Assembly: GCA_002439735.1 (NCBI GenBank)
Contig: DJPG01000009.1
Location: forward strand, 28,766 to 34,527
Direction: 5' to 3'
Origin: Firmicutes bacterium UBA6418
Lineage (GTDB): Bacteria > Bacillota > Clostridia > Peptostreptococcales > Anaerovoracaceae
DNA: 5,762 nt
In this document: one piece after another, positions 5,533-5,762 of the stretch
How positions within the stretch are numbered: position 1 is the stretch's first letter
Layout of the letters: each line of letters opens with the position of its first letter
Notes under the pieces: generated by a model
What the model was told of the DNA's origin: nothing
The model's database searches: none
Seen by the model: only the letters and a program-made list of their open reading frames with translations
Position numbers and translations under genes: made by a program

Positions 5533-5762
5533 TCAGCCTTTTCGCACCATACAGCCCTTTTTGAAGAAACAGACGGCGTATTTGAGGATTTCCTGGTAGC
5601 CGTCGTCTTCCAGCGGCTGTGCGTAATTCCCCGCCTCGATCTGTGCGAGTCCTTCTTCGCACTTTTTCTCCATGCCGCGGAACGTGCCGGAGATCTTCAG
5701 TTCCAGAATGATCGCGCGGCCCATGAATTTGAGTTCGGTCATCACAATATCCGGTCTGCCGT
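5533..5762 (-). CDS. C-terminal end of AAA-ATPase-like / PD-(D/E)XK nuclease-domain protein, 5' end outside window
   Basis: The last 75 codons of a gene entering from the right edge. The fragment matches the end of the PD-(D/E)XK nuclease superfamily domain (PF08011 type) that normally follows an AAA-ATPase-like domain (PF09820 type) in proteins of roughly 500-600 residues, often in multiple copies in gut Clostridia and Bacteroidetes. Visible residues fit the nuclease core: the Asp of GRPDIV (residue 4 of the fragment), ELK (20-22) giving the E-x-K, then an alpha helix with CEEGLAQI and NY, and the closing ILKYAVCFFKKGCMV. The acidic and Lys residues are intact, so the core is not obviously dead. 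The biological role of this family is not established. The reading frame continues open to the window edge, upstream of the internal ATG at 5745, so that ATG is not the true start. It converges on tetR with a 64-nt gap and no clear terminator between. Confidence 0.82.
   Translation of the reverse strand, partial: GRPDIVMTELKFMGRAIILELKISGTFRGMEKKCEEGLAQIEAGNYAQPLEDDGYQEILKYAVCFFKKGCMVRKG

Noticed and set aside
5465..5662. Minus-strand open frame overlapping the PD-(D/E)XK tail in another frame.
   Set aside because: The overlapping frame 5533-5762 carries conserved nuclease residues, so this one is a shadow rich in Arg.

Overview
The window reads as ordinary chromosome from a moderately GC-rich Clostridia-type Firmicute. 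The evidence is AGGAG-type ribosome binding sites, sigma-A-like promoters in AT-rich gaps between GC-richer genes, an xpaC/yaaO-type pair known from Bacillota, and an AAA-ATPase/PD-(D/E)XK protein tail of a kind common in gut Clostridia. The genus cannot be fixed from the sequence.

Layout, left to right. (1) On the minus strand, positions 1-1739 hold an xpaC-like membrane protein gene followed by the 5' part of an Orn/Lys/Arg decarboxylase-like gene (B. subtilis yaaO type). They are read leftwards from a good promoter at 1800-1828. In B. subtilis the order is xpaC-yaaN(telA)-yaaO-tmk; here the telA-like middle gene is absent. (2) Positions 1838-1867 hold a strong intrinsic terminator that ends the next unit. 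(3) On the minus strand, positions 1925-4579 hold a two-gene operon: an ornithine cyclodeaminase-type enzyme (archaeal / ArgZ-AgrE C-terminal family, TIGR00300-like), then the Na+/proline symporter putP, with 42 nt between them. (4) Positions 4580-4883 are a 304-nt, very AT-rich divergent control region with no gene. It contains a promoter for each direction, a 36-bp nested palindrome against the leftward promoter, a second palindrome on the -35 of the rightward promoter, and an 86-nt leader with two mutually exclusive stem-loops. (5) On the plus strand, positions 4884-5468 encode a TetR-family regulator. (6) On the minus strand, positions 5533-5762 hold the C-terminal end of a PD-(D/E)XK nuclease-domain protein, converging on tetR.

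The most coherent story is a small proline-supply module. The enzyme is predicted to turn ornithine into proline plus ammonia, PutP would bring proline in with Na+, and the divergent TetR protein probably controls the operon and itself through the palindromes between them. The enzyme's substrate and the regulator's ligand are inferred, not shown. No mobile element, CRISPR array, tRNA or rRNA was seen.
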